Assembly (NCBI RefSeq): GCF_900240995.1
Contig: NZ_LT965958.1
Location: 34,758 to 98,757 of the forward strand
DNA: 64,000 bases
From: Bacillus sp. Marseille-P3661
GTDB lineage: Bacteria > Bacillota > Bacilli > Bacillales > Bacillaceae_J
Reading direction: 5' to 3'
Shown here: positions 43,580 through 52,442 of the stretch, piece by piece
How positions within the stretch are numbered: the stretch's first letter is position 1
Layout: each line of letters begins with the position of its first letter
Notes under the pieces: model-generated
What the model saw: only the letters and a program-made list of their open reading frames with translations
Databases searched by the model: none
Told to the model about the DNA's origin: nothing
Translations under genes and position numbers: made by a program

Positions 43580-44872
43580 CTATACAAAGATAAAATACAT
43601 GACAAATAAAATGCAAAGTACATACATAATTGCGTGTATTTCTTTGAATCGTTTTTGTGCCATTAATGCCAATGGATATAAAATAAATCCTAACGCAATT
43701 CCTGTAGCTACACTATATGTAAGTGGCATCATAATGATCGTTACAAATGATGGAATGACGACTTCTAAGCGACTCCAATTTATTTTGCCCATTTCCATGG
43801 CCATCAAAGAACCTACAATGATTAACGCAGGAGATGTTACCTCTGGCGTAATGACGGATAAGATGGGCGAAAAAAACAATGCAATAAAGAAACAAGCTGA
43901 GATAATAATGGAAGTGAAACCTGTTCGTCCGCCAACTGAAATTCCAGCAGATGATTCTACAAACGAAGCGGTTGTAGATGTACCTAAGATTGCACCAATT
44001 ACACCTGAGGCAGAATCAGCTAGTAAAGCTTGGCCTGCATTAGGAATTTTGTTGTTCTTCATCAATCCTGCTTGACTTGCTACCGCAATTAAAGCCCCAG
44101 CAGTATCAAAGAACGCTACGAATAAAAAGGTAAAAATGACAGCTATTAGTTCAGCTGAAAAAATATCTCCTAAATGTAAGAAAACTACACCAAAGGTTGG
44201 TTCAAGACTAGGTATTTTGCTTACAATTGAAGAAGGGACCTCAATTAATCCGATGATCATCCCTAAAACTGTAGTAATCACCATTCCGTAAAAAACGCCA
44301 CCATGAATTCCGCGAACAAGCATTAAGACAGTTAAAATAAAGCCAACAATAGCTAGTGCAGTTAAGGGGGCAGTTAGGTTTCCGATGGAGACGAATGTTT
44401 CTGGATTCGATACGATAATACCTGCATTTTTTAAACCAATAAACGCAATGAAAAAGCCAATACCAGCTGCAATGGCATGCTTTAGATCTTGAGGTATGAC
44501 GTTAATTATTTTCTCGCGAATTTTGAACAAGCTTAAGAAAACGAATATAATACTTGCTACAAACACTCCAGTTAAAGCAACGGGCCAGTCAATGCCCATT
44601 CCAATACATACGGAAAAGGTAAAAAATGAATTAAGACCCATGCTCGGTGCAATTCCGATAGGAAAGTTCGCTAAAATTCCGATTAGCAGTGTTCCAACAA
44701 TGGCAGAAAGAGCTGTTGCTGTAAATACAGCACCTTGATCCATCCCAGCTTGACTCAAAATAATCGGATTAACGACTAAAATATAGGCCATTGACAAAAA
44801 CGTTGTAATGCCTGCTAGCGTTTCATTTTTATAGGTAGTATCACGTTCAGTAAATTTAAAAAATTCTTTCAT
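43580..44872 (-). CDS. NCS2 (AzgA-type) purine permease, hypoxanthine/guanine
   Basis: 430 aa, 12-14 transmembrane helices. The start KEFFKFTERDTTYKNETLAG, then GLNSFFTF and FFDTAGALIAVASQAG, are hallmarks of the AzgA branch (PbuG/PbuO in B. subtilis). It imports hypoxanthine and guanine with protons. The guanine-type riboswitch upstream supports this substrate range. AGGAGGAAA ribosome site. Terminates in an attenuator-like hairpin before the gene when purine is bound (see the riboswitch). Confidence 0.93.
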   Translation of the reverse strand: MKEFFKFTERDTTYKNETLAGITTFLSMAYILVVNPIILSQAGMDQGAVFTATALSAIVGTLLIGILANFPIGIAPSMGLNSFFTFSVCIGMGIDWPVALTGVFVASIIFVFLSLFKIREKIINVIPQDLKHAIAAGIGFFIAFIGLKNAGIIVSNPETFVSIGNLTAPLTALAIVGFILTVLMLVRGIHGGVFYGMVITTVLGMIIGLIEVPSSIVSKIPSLEPTFGVVFLHLGDIFSAELIAVIFTFLFVAFFDTAGALIAVASQAGLMKNNKIPNAGQALLADSASGVIGAILGTSTTASFVESSAGISVGGRTGFTSIIISACFFIALFFSPILSVITPEVTSPALIIVGSLMAMEMGKINWSRLEVVIPSFVTIIMMPLTYSVATGIALGFILYPLALMAQKRFKEIHAIMYVLCILFVMYFIFV

Positions 44873-44913
44873 AAAATATTTCCTCCTTAATCATTGACTA
44901 AATCCCTTTGCAT

Positions 44914-44941
44914 AAAAAAACTTGGCTAGGCTGCCAAAGTT
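44914..44941 (-). terminator. Riboswitch expression-platform terminator
   Basis: ACTT-GGC/GCC-AAGT hairpin followed by seven Ts, 40-70 nt before the permease start. It can terminate the leader when the aptamer is ligand-bound. Confidence 0.82.
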
Positions 44942-44988
44942 TTGTTCTACAACGGATAGGAGGACGGAGGATACACGTTATCTCTAAT

Positions 44989-45056
44989 CCTCGTAGACAA
45001 GCTATTTTTGGTAGCTGGTAGAAACGCTCAAGCCATATTCTTGAACTTATACAAGG
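44989..45056 (-). ncRNA. Purine riboswitch aptamer, guanine type
   Basis: On the minus strand: P1 CCTTGTA/TACGAGG, P2 TCAAG/CTTGA with ATATGG between, GTTTCTACC, P3 AGCTA/TAGCT. The position equivalent to xpt nucleotide 74 is C (GTCTACG), which specifies guanine or hypoxanthine rather than adenine. The 3' strand of P1 can alternatively pair downstream as an antiterminator. About 120 nt before the permease start. Confidence 0.93.
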
Positions 45057-45199
45057 TGTTTTATTATTCGAATATATCAAAAGAATCTTACCAACAACAC
45101 GTTAGGGCGTCAATAACTTCTTAAGTTGTTTATATTTTAAATATATTTTGATTTAATAGATTAATAAAAGGTTTATAAAATAAGTGTTCATACTAAAAT

Positions 45200-45226
45200 A
45201 TCCGGCACCAACTATTGGTACCGGAT
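45200..45226 (-). terminator. Terminator of germination operon 2
   Basis: ATCCGG-CACCAA/GGTA-CCGGAT stem, with TTTT on the minus strand. Confidence 0.75.
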
Positions 45227-45249
45227 TTGTTTTATGAATATAAAGTTAA

Positions 45250-46332
45250 TTATTTGACGACACCATGCTCTAAGATTGTAAAATCTACATTAATCGTAAC
45301 CTTGACGTTAGGATAGAGGTCTTCCCACTTGCTTTTATCCCAATTTCTATCGTAGTTTCTAAATTGTTCGCCAATTCCAACTGGGTCTATGCCTTTTGCT
45401 TGGAAATCTTTTATCATATTACTTGTTTTCGTTTTAACTTCTTTTTCTATTTGTTTTTCAATTTCTTTTATTAATGAAGGACTAGTCTCTGGACCATCAA
45501 ATTCCCTTAGTGTACCTTTCATCTTTATATTAATTGTAATACTCGGATTAGGTGTTAGAGTGTTGTTTGTTATCTTAAACTTTCGGTGAGATTTAATACT
45601 TGTGATAAATGCGCGATCATTATTATCTAATTGTACCAACAAGGCCCCATTTTTAAAGTTATTATACATGCTTCTGAAATAGATAAAGTCGCTTTTTTCA
45701 ATACTATCAACCATTTTATCTTTATTAAATAATGCTATACCGCTAATATTCACTTTTTCTTTTTCCTCGTTTAATAAAGGTAATATAGGATCAGCTCCTT
45801 CAGCAAAATATTGAAATGAAAAGGTGTGCAAATTTGTAAATGGTAAATTATCATATTCAATATTTTGTTCAAGTAAATCAGAAAAGTATACTCCGGTTGG
45901 TTGATCTTTGAACTGTTTATGAAGAACTTTTTCTGTCGAACCATCAAAAATGGCTAAATATACACGAGAACCGATATTAGGATCTCGAAGTAGATTATCA
46001 ACATATGGTAATAAACCTTTTTTTTCGGCTAATTCTTTATTAAAGAGTGCGACTTCAAGTTTCCCGCTTATTAAGGGGTTTTGTGATTTTGCTTCTAGCT
46101 TGTCTCGATTTTCATATACCAAAGATGATGTATCAGAATAAGCCATATTTTCAATTGTGTTGTCTGCTTTATATTGCGGTGCAACAGCTGTACCCGTAAA
46201 TAAATGTTCATTTACATAATCGTAGCCGACAATCATCACTATATATATATCATCAACAATACGTTCATTTGTAAATAAGCCTGACACAATACTGCAGCTT
46301 AATAAAAGAATAACAATGATTGCTTTTTTCAT
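45250..46332 (-). CDS. Ger(x)C spore germination protein (operon 2, C subunit)
   Basis: 360 aa. Signal peptide MKKAIIVILLLSCSIVSGLF. The expected lipobox Cys is at LSCS (Cys13), weaker than in operon 1. Later regions match Ger(x)C (YIVMIVGYDYVNEHLFTGTA, DPVGIGEQFRNYDRNWDKSKWEDLYP). Overlaps the B-subunit gene by ATGA. Paralogue of the gene at 30450. Confidence 0.9.
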   Translation of the reverse strand: MKKAIIVILLLSCSIVSGLFTNERIVDDIYIVMIVGYDYVNEHLFTGTAVAPQYKADNTIENMAYSDTSSLVYENRDKLEAKSQNPLISGKLEVALFNKELAEKKGLLPYVDNLLRDPNIGSRVYLAIFDGSTEKVLHKQFKDQPTGVYFSDLLEQNIEYDNLPFTNLHTFSFQYFAEGADPILPLLNEEKEKVNISGIALFNKDKMVDSIEKSDFIYFRSMYNNFKNGALLVQLDNNDRAFITSIKSHRKFKITNNTLTPNPSITINIKMKGTLREFDGPETSPSLIKEIEKQIEKEVKTKTSNMIKDFQAKGIDPVGIGEQFRNYDRNWDKSKWEDLYPNVKVTINVDFTILEHGVVK

Positions 46333-47417
46333 ACTCCTTTCCTCACTTTACCAATAATAGTTTGAAGCACGAGGAGAAGTGGAATGTAACCAAATACAAA
46401 ATATTTCCCGAAATTCGCAACAGCATTGCTTAATTGATTAATTTGTTCACGTGTATCGAAAAAATTACAACCTATAAACAGAAAAATTAATAAGATGACT
46501 AGGAGATATTTTTGTTTAAAGCCAGATACTCTTTTGGCAATGCGACTTGCTGTCCACATCATCAAAGCTATATTCGGTAGAATTACGATTAACCATGACG
46601 AAATGCCGATATATTCAAATCTCTCGACAAAAGGTAGTTCAACAATCTTCCACAAACCTAATGTAGGCCAATTTACTTCTTTAAGTTGAAGCTTGCTGTA
46701 ATAAGTTATCGAAATAATTTCAATAAAAACATACACTGTTGTCGTAATAAACGTACCCAAGTGGGCCCATTTTTGTGATTTTTGACCCTCTTCGATAAAT
46801 GGATAAAAAATAAGTAAAGTTGAAAAACCCAAGTAACTTAACGTCATATTCAAAGAGGCTTTAAATAATGGCATAATATCTGTTTCTAGTATGGGCAATA
46901 AATTTTCCCAGCGAGCAAATTCAATTGGGTATAAAAAGGTAAACATTAAATAACTCGGCAGGACCAGACTAAAAAAACAAATACCAGTAACTGTGCGAAA
47001 TCCACCCATAACTATATAATAGGTTAGCAGCATAAATACTAATGCGAAACTCCATGTTTCCATGTCATTAAACACCCATACTTGAACGATTTCAATATAG
47101 CTTCTTAACACTACTATAGAAGTAAATAAAAAATAGAACAGCGTTAAAACGTCCATAGTATGTCCTAACCATTTTCCAAATACATATTTGTGGATATCAA
47201 TTAAATCACGTTGGCCCTTATTTAGGAGGGTATAAATAACCCATATTACCATATGGACCATCAGACCTGCTAGAATTACTGCAATCCAACCATCGTTACC
47301 AGCATCAAATATAAAGGGTTGAAACCCTAAAACACCAACACCAATTTGTACGGATGATATTAAATATAATACTAAGAAAGAGGGAATCTTAAATCTTTTA
47401 TCGATTGGTTGTAACAT
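46329..47417 (-). CDS. GerAB-like spore germination permease (operon 2, B subunit)
   Basis: 362 aa, ten transmembrane helices, APC-superfamily fold. GVGVLGFQPFIFDAGNDGWIAV near the N-terminus is a conserved Gly-rich block of GerAB/YndE proteins. A 124-nt gap separates it from the A subunit, unlike the tight packing in operon 1, yet no other gene fits there. Confidence 0.92.
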   Translation of the reverse strand: MLQPIDKRFKIPSFLVLYLISSVQIGVGVLGFQPFIFDAGNDGWIAVILAGLMVHMVIWVIYTLLNKGQRDLIDIHKYVFGKWLGHTMDVLTLFYFLFTSIVVLRSYIEIVQVWVFNDMETWSFALVFMLLTYYIVMGGFRTVTGICFFSLVLPSYLMFTFLYPIEFARWENLLPILETDIMPLFKASLNMTLSYLGFSTLLIFYPFIEEGQKSQKWAHLGTFITTTVYVFIEIISITYYSKLQLKEVNWPTLGLWKIVELPFVERFEYIGISSWLIVILPNIALMMWTASRIAKRVSGFKQKYLLVILLIFLFIGCNFFDTREQINQLSNAVANFGKYFVFGYIPLLLVLQTIIGKVRKGV

Positions 47418-47541
47418 TTTAAATTCACCCTTATGTTGGTCTAATTATTGGTAAGACTACGAGTTTCGAACAGGGATCTGCTAATTTCACTTCAATAGCA
47501 GACGATCATTTTCATTAATGATTGTGTATCAACCTACAACG

Positions 47542-49020
47542 TTACTCATCTATATCTTTTTTATTTATAGCTTTTTTTTCACTAAAGCGTGGCTGATCAT
47601 TTACTTGCAGTTCAAATGGCCTTTTAGATTGCTGTGAAAAGGGCAAACGAATAAAAGCATCTTTTAGATCCGCAAGTCTTGGCGGATAAAGTGGTTCCAA
47701 AAAAGGTCTACCAAGCGATGTTAATCGGATTAAATGAGTTAATAGAAATGCAAAACATAATACAATGCCTACTAAACCCCAAACATGAGCAAATAATAAG
47801 AAAGGAAATCTCAATAAACGGATCGTATTGCCCATTTGATAAACTGGTGTTGTAAACGAAGCTAACGCAGAAAGCGCAACAATGATTAATAAGACATTAC
47901 TGGTTAATCCAGCTTCAACGGAGGCAGTCCCAATTACGATACCACCTACGATACCGATTGTCTGACCTACTTTTGTAGGGAGACGTGCTCCAGCTTCTCT
48001 TAACAATTCAATTGTTAATTCTAGAAAAACAGCTTCCAAGAAAGGTGGAAGCGGAACCTGGGCACGAGAGGTAACAAGGGTATTCATTAAGTCTTTCGGT
48101 ATTAATTCAAAATGATAGGTGAGTACTGCTACATATATGGGTGTAATTAATAATGAAAACGAAACTGAAAATACACGAATCAACCGAAAAACGGACGCTA
48201 CATGTGGATTTAAAAAATAATCCTCAAACGCCGAGAAAAATTCTGTTAGTGTTGTGGGTCCGATTAATACATGTGGAGATCCATCAACAATAATAATAAC
48301 TTTGCCTTCACTCAATACAGAGGCAGCACGGTCAGGTCTTTCGGTATCTAGCAGTAATGGAAATGGTGAATTGTGATTATCTGAAATTAATTGAGTAATA
48401 TATGAGCTGTCAATAATTTGATCAAATTGTAAATCCTTAATACGTTGAACGATTGTATTCACATTTTCATTATTAGCAATCCCTTCGATATGAAGAATAG
48501 AAATGGCTGTATTCGATATATCGCCAACCTTTACACTTGTAATCTGTAAGTTTGGGCTCGGGATCCGCTTACGAATAAGATTAATATTTGCATCGATAGA
48601 TTCAACAAATGACTCTTTAGGACCAACAACACTGAATTCAACCTCAGGTATAGAAATTTGCCGTGCTTGCTTTAATTCTGCTTGAACTAGCAAATATCTA
48701 GTTGGCGCTTGATGATTTAAATAAATCATAATGTATCCAGTTAGAACTTTTGATCTAAATTCTTTTTCGTCAGTCGTAATAATTTTATTTGCAATTGGGA
48801 TTTCTGTAGATAGTGTTTCAAGACTTTTTAAAGAGTTTTCATTTATGTACGGCAGTATATCACGATGCAATTTTTCAACATCTATGATGGATTTAAAATA
48901 AGAAACAAAAAACGTTGTATGTCCAATTTTATTTTCATAGGTAATAAAATCACTGGATTTATTAAATTGCTGAATTAATTGTGAGATACTATCATTTGTA
49001 TCTTTTTTCTTAAAAAACAT
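47542..49020 (-). CDS. GerAA-like spore germination protein (operon 2, A subunit)
   Basis: 492 aa. Soluble N-terminus, then a membrane domain with DTERPDRAASVLSEGKVIIIVDGSP, PTTLTEFFSAFEDYF and PLPPFLEAVFLELTIELLREAGARLP, all GerA/SpoVAF hallmarks. AAGGGGAT ribosome site. TATACT at about 49083-49089 (minus) may be a sigma-G -10, but no good -35 is seen. A charged C-terminal tail of about 30 residues is longer than in operon 1. Confidence 0.93.
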   Translation of the reverse strand: MFFKKKDTNDSISQLIQQFNKSSDFITYENKIGHTTFFVSYFKSIIDVEKLHRDILPYINENSLKSLETLSTEIPIANKIITTDEKEFRSKVLTGYIMIYLNHQAPTRYLLVQAELKQARQISIPEVEFSVVGPKESFVESIDANINLIRKRIPSPNLQITSVKVGDISNTAISILHIEGIANNENVNTIVQRIKDLQFDQIIDSSYITQLISDNHNSPFPLLLDTERPDRAASVLSEGKVIIIVDGSPHVLIGPTTLTEFFSAFEDYFLNPHVASVFRLIRVFSVSFSLLITPIYVAVLTYHFELIPKDLMNTLVTSRAQVPLPPFLEAVFLELTIELLREAGARLPTKVGQTIGIVGGIVIGTASVEAGLTSNVLLIIVALSALASFTTPVYQMGNTIRLLRFPFLLFAHVWGLVGIVLCFAFLLTHLIRLTSLGRPFLEPLYPPRLADLKDAFIRLPFSQQSKRPFELQVNDQPRFSEKKAINKKDIDE

Positions 49021-49124
49021 AAGCTATCCCCTTTTTAGAGACCATCATTATTACCATTAGCTTGTATCATTAATGAAAATAGTATACTGAAAATTTTGCC
49101 TTAAACTAGATTGCCCAAAAAAGG

Positions 49125-50015
49125 TTAATCATTTGTTTCAATTAAATGGATGAATTCTTTGGCAGCAGCTGATAGAAAGCCGTTGGATCTCCAAATAAGG
49201 GCTGGCTCTGATATCCACGGATTTTCCTTAATTTTATAGATTTTATATTGTCCTGAAGGCTTTTGCCATAGAAATGAAGCGATGGACGAAGGAATGACAG
49301 TGGCGCCGAAACCAGTTGAAACTAAATTCAGTAGCATGGCTGAATCATGGCATACACAAAGTATGTTTGGCTCTATATTTCTTCTTAAGAACTCATTTAT
49401 TATTTGATCATAAAGACCACCACCAAAGGAGGGGCGCAGCAGTATTAATGGGAGTGTCGCGATGACTGACACATCGATTAAGTCCTCTTCAAAATGAAAG
49501 TTAGTTGGAACAACTAACACGCATGGATCTTCACTTAGTTTTTGGATTTCTATATTAGTTTTCGAAAAAGGGCCGGCAGATATAGCGATATCAATTTTGC
49601 GGTTTTCTAGCAATTCTGCTAACCGAGTAGAATTACCTTCCCATATATTAAAACGAAGGTCAGGATATTGCTTTCGAAAATTAGTTAATGCTGTTACCAT
49701 TAGTGGTGCACAATATACAGTAGAACCAATAGCTAATGTACCGCTAATCTGGTCTCCAAATTGCTTTACCTCTTTAATACCTTCTTCTAAACTAAATAAA
49801 ATTTGTTTAGCTTTCTCCAGAAACAATTCACCTTGCAAGGTTAATGTTACTTTCTTTTTCTTATTTCTTTCAAAAAGCATAATTCCGAGCTCTTCTTCCA
49901 TTAATTTTAATTGGCGACTAAGTGGTGGTTGTGCCATATGAAGTTTATCCGCAGCTTTGGTAATGGTTCCTTCTTCAGCAATTGCAATAAAATAGCGTAA
50001 TTGTCTAATATCCAT
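49125..50015 (-). CDS. LysR-family regulator, BsdA-like
   Basis: 296 aa. The N-terminal winged HTH (MDIRQLRYFIAIAEEGTITK, AADKLHMAQPPLSRQLK) is typical, followed by a periplasmic-binding-fold effector domain. Divergent from the LpdD/bsdCD genes, as B. subtilis bsdA is from bsdBCD, where it activates in response to phenolic acids such as salicylate. An AT-rich pseudo-dyad (ATATTATCA ... TATGATAT, about 50065-50082) lies between. BsdA identity rests mainly on context. Confidence 0.85.
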   Translation of the reverse strand: MDIRQLRYFIAIAEEGTITKAADKLHMAQPPLSRQLKLMEEELGIMLFERNKKKKVTLTLQGELFLEKAKQILFSLEEGIKEVKQFGDQISGTLAIGSTVYCAPLMVTALTNFRKQYPDLRFNIWEGNSTRLAELLENRKIDIAISAGPFSKTNIEIQKLSEDPCVLVVPTNFHFEEDLIDVSVIATLPLILLRPSFGGGLYDQIINEFLRRNIEPNILCVCHDSAMLLNLVSTGFGATVIPSSIASFLWQKPSGQYKIYKIKENPWISEPALIWRSNGFLSAAAKEFIHLIETND

Positions 50016-50147
50016 ATTGTGCCTCCGTTTTATACCTTTAAAGTATTATATATACATTTAATAGATATTATCAATATGATATAGAGCTAGATATAATAAA
50101 TTTATAAGTCGGTTTGGCTTGGTTTTAGAGTGAGGAAGTGAAGGCAA

Positions 50148-50492
50148 GTGATTCAACTACAAAAACAATTAGGAAGTATCAACCTGAAGTTAAACGCTTA
50201 CAAAATGGGTGAGGATTTAGTAGTGATGATTTATGGTGGAGATCGTCCGCATTTAGGAACGATTACGGCAGGTGCAAGATTAGAACCATTGCAGACCATT
50301 CAACTTCAGAACCATAAAGAGTTTTATGTTACAGAAGAGATTGCTGTTCAACTTAGAAAACAGTATTCAGGTAATTTCGCAATCTGCTGTGGGGTACATG
50401 TAGATCATATCAACAAGGAGGACATTCAATTACTAACACAAATGTGTATAGAATTAGGACAGGAATTAATAGATGAACTAAATAAAAAGTAA
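50148..50492 (+). CDS. LpdD-like prenylated-flavin chaperone domain protein
   Basis: 114 aa. The block VMIYGGDRPHLGTITAG, then KEFYVTEEIAVQLRKQYSGNFAICCGVHVDHIN, matches the small LpdD-like family found beside UbiD decarboxylases (for example the gallate decarboxylase operon). It is thought to help deliver or mature prenylated FMN. GTG start with GAGGAAG upstream. First of three genes ending in bsdC-bsdD. Confidence 0.78.
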   Translation: MIQLQKQLGSINLKLNAYKMGEDLVVMIYGGDRPHLGTITAGARLEPLQTIQLQNHKEFYVTEEIAVQLRKQYSGNFAICCGVHVDHINKEDIQLLTQMCIELGQELIDELNKK

Positions 50493-50557
50493 GTAAACTA
50501 GTTGATTGATTTAAAATTTGGATATCCGAGGGTAGATCATATTATGGAGGGACGAGT

Positions 50558-52021
50558 ATGGCTTATTATGATTTTCGGGAGTTTTTACAAAAGCTTGAAG
50601 AGGAGAATCAGCTTCTAATGATTAATCAGGAGGTTATGCCGGATACCGATCTTGGTGCTGCGACGCGGGCGATTAATAATTTGGGACAAGATACACCTGC
50701 TTTATTATTCAATACTATTAATGGATATTACAAAGCTCGCATCGCTATGAACGTTATTGGCTCATGGCCAAACCATGCGTTAATGATGGGAATGCCGAAG
50801 AATACGCCAGTCAAAGAGCAGTTCTTTGAATTTGCTAGACGATATGCTCAGTATCCAGTTGCTGTTCAGCGTGAAGAAATTGCACCATTTCATGAAATAG
50901 AAATAATTGATAATATCAATCTGTTTGAAATAGTGCCATTGTTTCGATTAAATGAAGGCGATGGTGGCTGCTACATAGATAAAGCATGCGTGATATCTCG
51001 AGACCAGGACGACCCAACACATTATGGCAAGCAAAATGTGGGGATCTACCGCTTGCAGGTGAAAGGAAAAGACCGTTTAGGCATTCAGCCAGTACCGCAG
51101 CATGATATAGCGATTCATTTAAAGCAGGCTGAAGAACGTGGTGAAAATTTACCTGTAGTGATAACGCTAGGAAATGAGCCTGTGATCACAACTGTAGCGT
51201 CTTCTCCAATTTTATATGATCAGTCCGAATATGAAATGGCTGGGGCCATCCAAGGTGAGCCGTATAGAGTTGTTAAAGCAAAGGATTCAGATCTAGATAT
51301 TCCTTGGGGTGCAGAAGTTGTTTTGGAAGGTGAAATTCTGGCAGGAGTACGTGAATTTGAGGGCCCGTTTGGTGAGTTTACCGGTCATTATTCTGGTGGG
51401 CGGAATATGCCGGTCATTCAAATTAATCGTGTTTACCATCGTAGAGATCCAATCTTTGAGCATCTTTATCTAGGTATGCCTTGGACGGAAATTGATTATA
51501 TGATGGGTGTTAATACATGCGTACCTCTTTATCAACAATTAAAAGATGCGTATCCGGAAGAAATTGTTGCTGTAAATGCGATGTATACACATGGACTTGT
51601 AGCAATTATATCAACGAAGAGCAGGTATGGAGGTTTCGCAAAAGCAGTCGGTATGCGGGCACTTACAACACCGCATGGATTGGGCTATTGTAAAATGGTT
51701 ATTGTTGTGGATGAGGATGTTGATCCATTTAACTTACCGCAGGTTATGTGGGCACTTTCTACAAAACTTCACCCAAAATATGATGCAGTCGTAATTCCGA
51801 ATCTGTCGGTTCTCCCACTTGATCCTGGTTCTGACCCTGCAGGAATAACAGATAAAATAATTTTAGACGCAACTACTCCGATAGCACCAGAAATAAGAGG
51901 TCATTATTCTCAAGGCCTTAAATCCCCAGTAAACACAGAAAAGTGGGAGGGAATTCTTGGTGAGATGTTACAAAATCAACAAAAAGGGAGTGTTCAGCAT
52001 GCACATTTGTCCACGGTGTGA
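50558..52021 (+). CDS. bsdC: Phenolic acid decarboxylase subunit C (UbiD family)
   Basis: 487 aa, UbiD fold. It has YDFREFLQKLEEENQLL at the N-terminus and the prFMN/metal catalytic segment REFEGPFGEFTGHYSGGR, which supplies the Glu and Arg residues conserved in UbiD enzymes. The C-terminus carries the PLDPGSDPAGITDKIILDAT motif. It decarboxylates 4-hydroxybenzoate, vanillate or related acids using prenylated FMN. GGAGGG ribosome site. It overlaps bsdD by 23 nt. Confidence 0.92.
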   Translation: MAYYDFREFLQKLEEENQLLMINQEVMPDTDLGAATRAINNLGQDTPALLFNTINGYYKARIAMNVIGSWPNHALMMGMPKNTPVKEQFFEFARRYAQYPVAVQREEIAPFHEIEIIDNINLFEIVPLFRLNEGDGGCYIDKACVISRDQDDPTHYGKQNVGIYRLQVKGKDRLGIQPVPQHDIAIHLKQAEERGENLPVVITLGNEPVITTVASSPILYDQSEYEMAGAIQGEPYRVVKAKDSDLDIPWGAEVVLEGEILAGVREFEGPFGEFTGHYSGGRNMPVIQINRVYHRRDPIFEHLYLGMPWTEIDYMMGVNTCVPLYQQLKDAYPEEIVAVNAMYTHGLVAIISTKSRYGGFAKAVGMRALTTPHGLGYCKMVIVVDEDVDPFNLPQVMWALSTKLHPKYDAVVIPNLSVLPLDPGSDPAGITDKIILDATTPIAPEIRGHYSQGLKSPVNTEKWEGILGEMLQNQQKGSVQHAHLSTV

Positions 52022-52220
52022 ATCATACAGTGACGTAATTGCTAAATCACCTAAATATGGAGTTTGGGAAATGTATCAGTGTGCTATCTGTTTTTTTACA
52101 TGGCGATCAAATGAACCAGAATATATTACAAATCCGAAAAAATACAACAAAGCGTTCAAAGTGAACCCAGCAGATGTTCCAAATGCAATCGTAGTGCCGG
52201 CAGTACCTGAAAGAAGATGA
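51999..52220 (+). CDS. bsdD: Phenolic acid decarboxylase subunit D
   Basis: 73 aa from the ATG at 51999 (AAAAAGGGAG 8 nt upstream), overlapping the end of bsdC in another frame. CPRC near the N-terminus and CAIC near residue 28 form a zinc-ribbon-like pair. FFTWRSNEPEYITNP and VPNAIVVPAVPERR are typical of BsdD/VdcD. Small accessory subunit of the decarboxylase. Confidence 0.88.
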   Translation: MHICPRCESYSDVIAKSPKYGVWEMYQCAICFFTWRSNEPEYITNPKKYNKAFKVNPADVPNAIVVPAVPERR

Positions 52221-52231
52221 ATATTTCTATA

Positions 52232-52267
52232 AAAAACCATTTGGCTTTTAACTACCAAATGGTTTTT
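52232..52267 (+). terminator. Terminator of the bsd locus
   Basis: AAAACCATTTGG/CCAAATGGTTTTT stem and T-run. Confidence 0.9.
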
Positions 52268-52442
52268 CTGTCATGACGAGATTTTGTGAGTTTAACAAGA
52301 AGCTTTAAAAGATTAGCAAATGAAAGAATTGGCAATACCTAGTAATGGAATATCCTTTTAAACAACATTAAGTATATATCAATGAATGCAGACACATCCT
52401 AAATCGGCCTTACTAATGACTTATTAAAAAGGAGCCATGTAT

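Noticed and set aside
43599-44075. 158-aa reading frame antisense to the purine permease
   Set aside because: Antisense shadow of a conserved membrane protein, without a ribosome site of its own.
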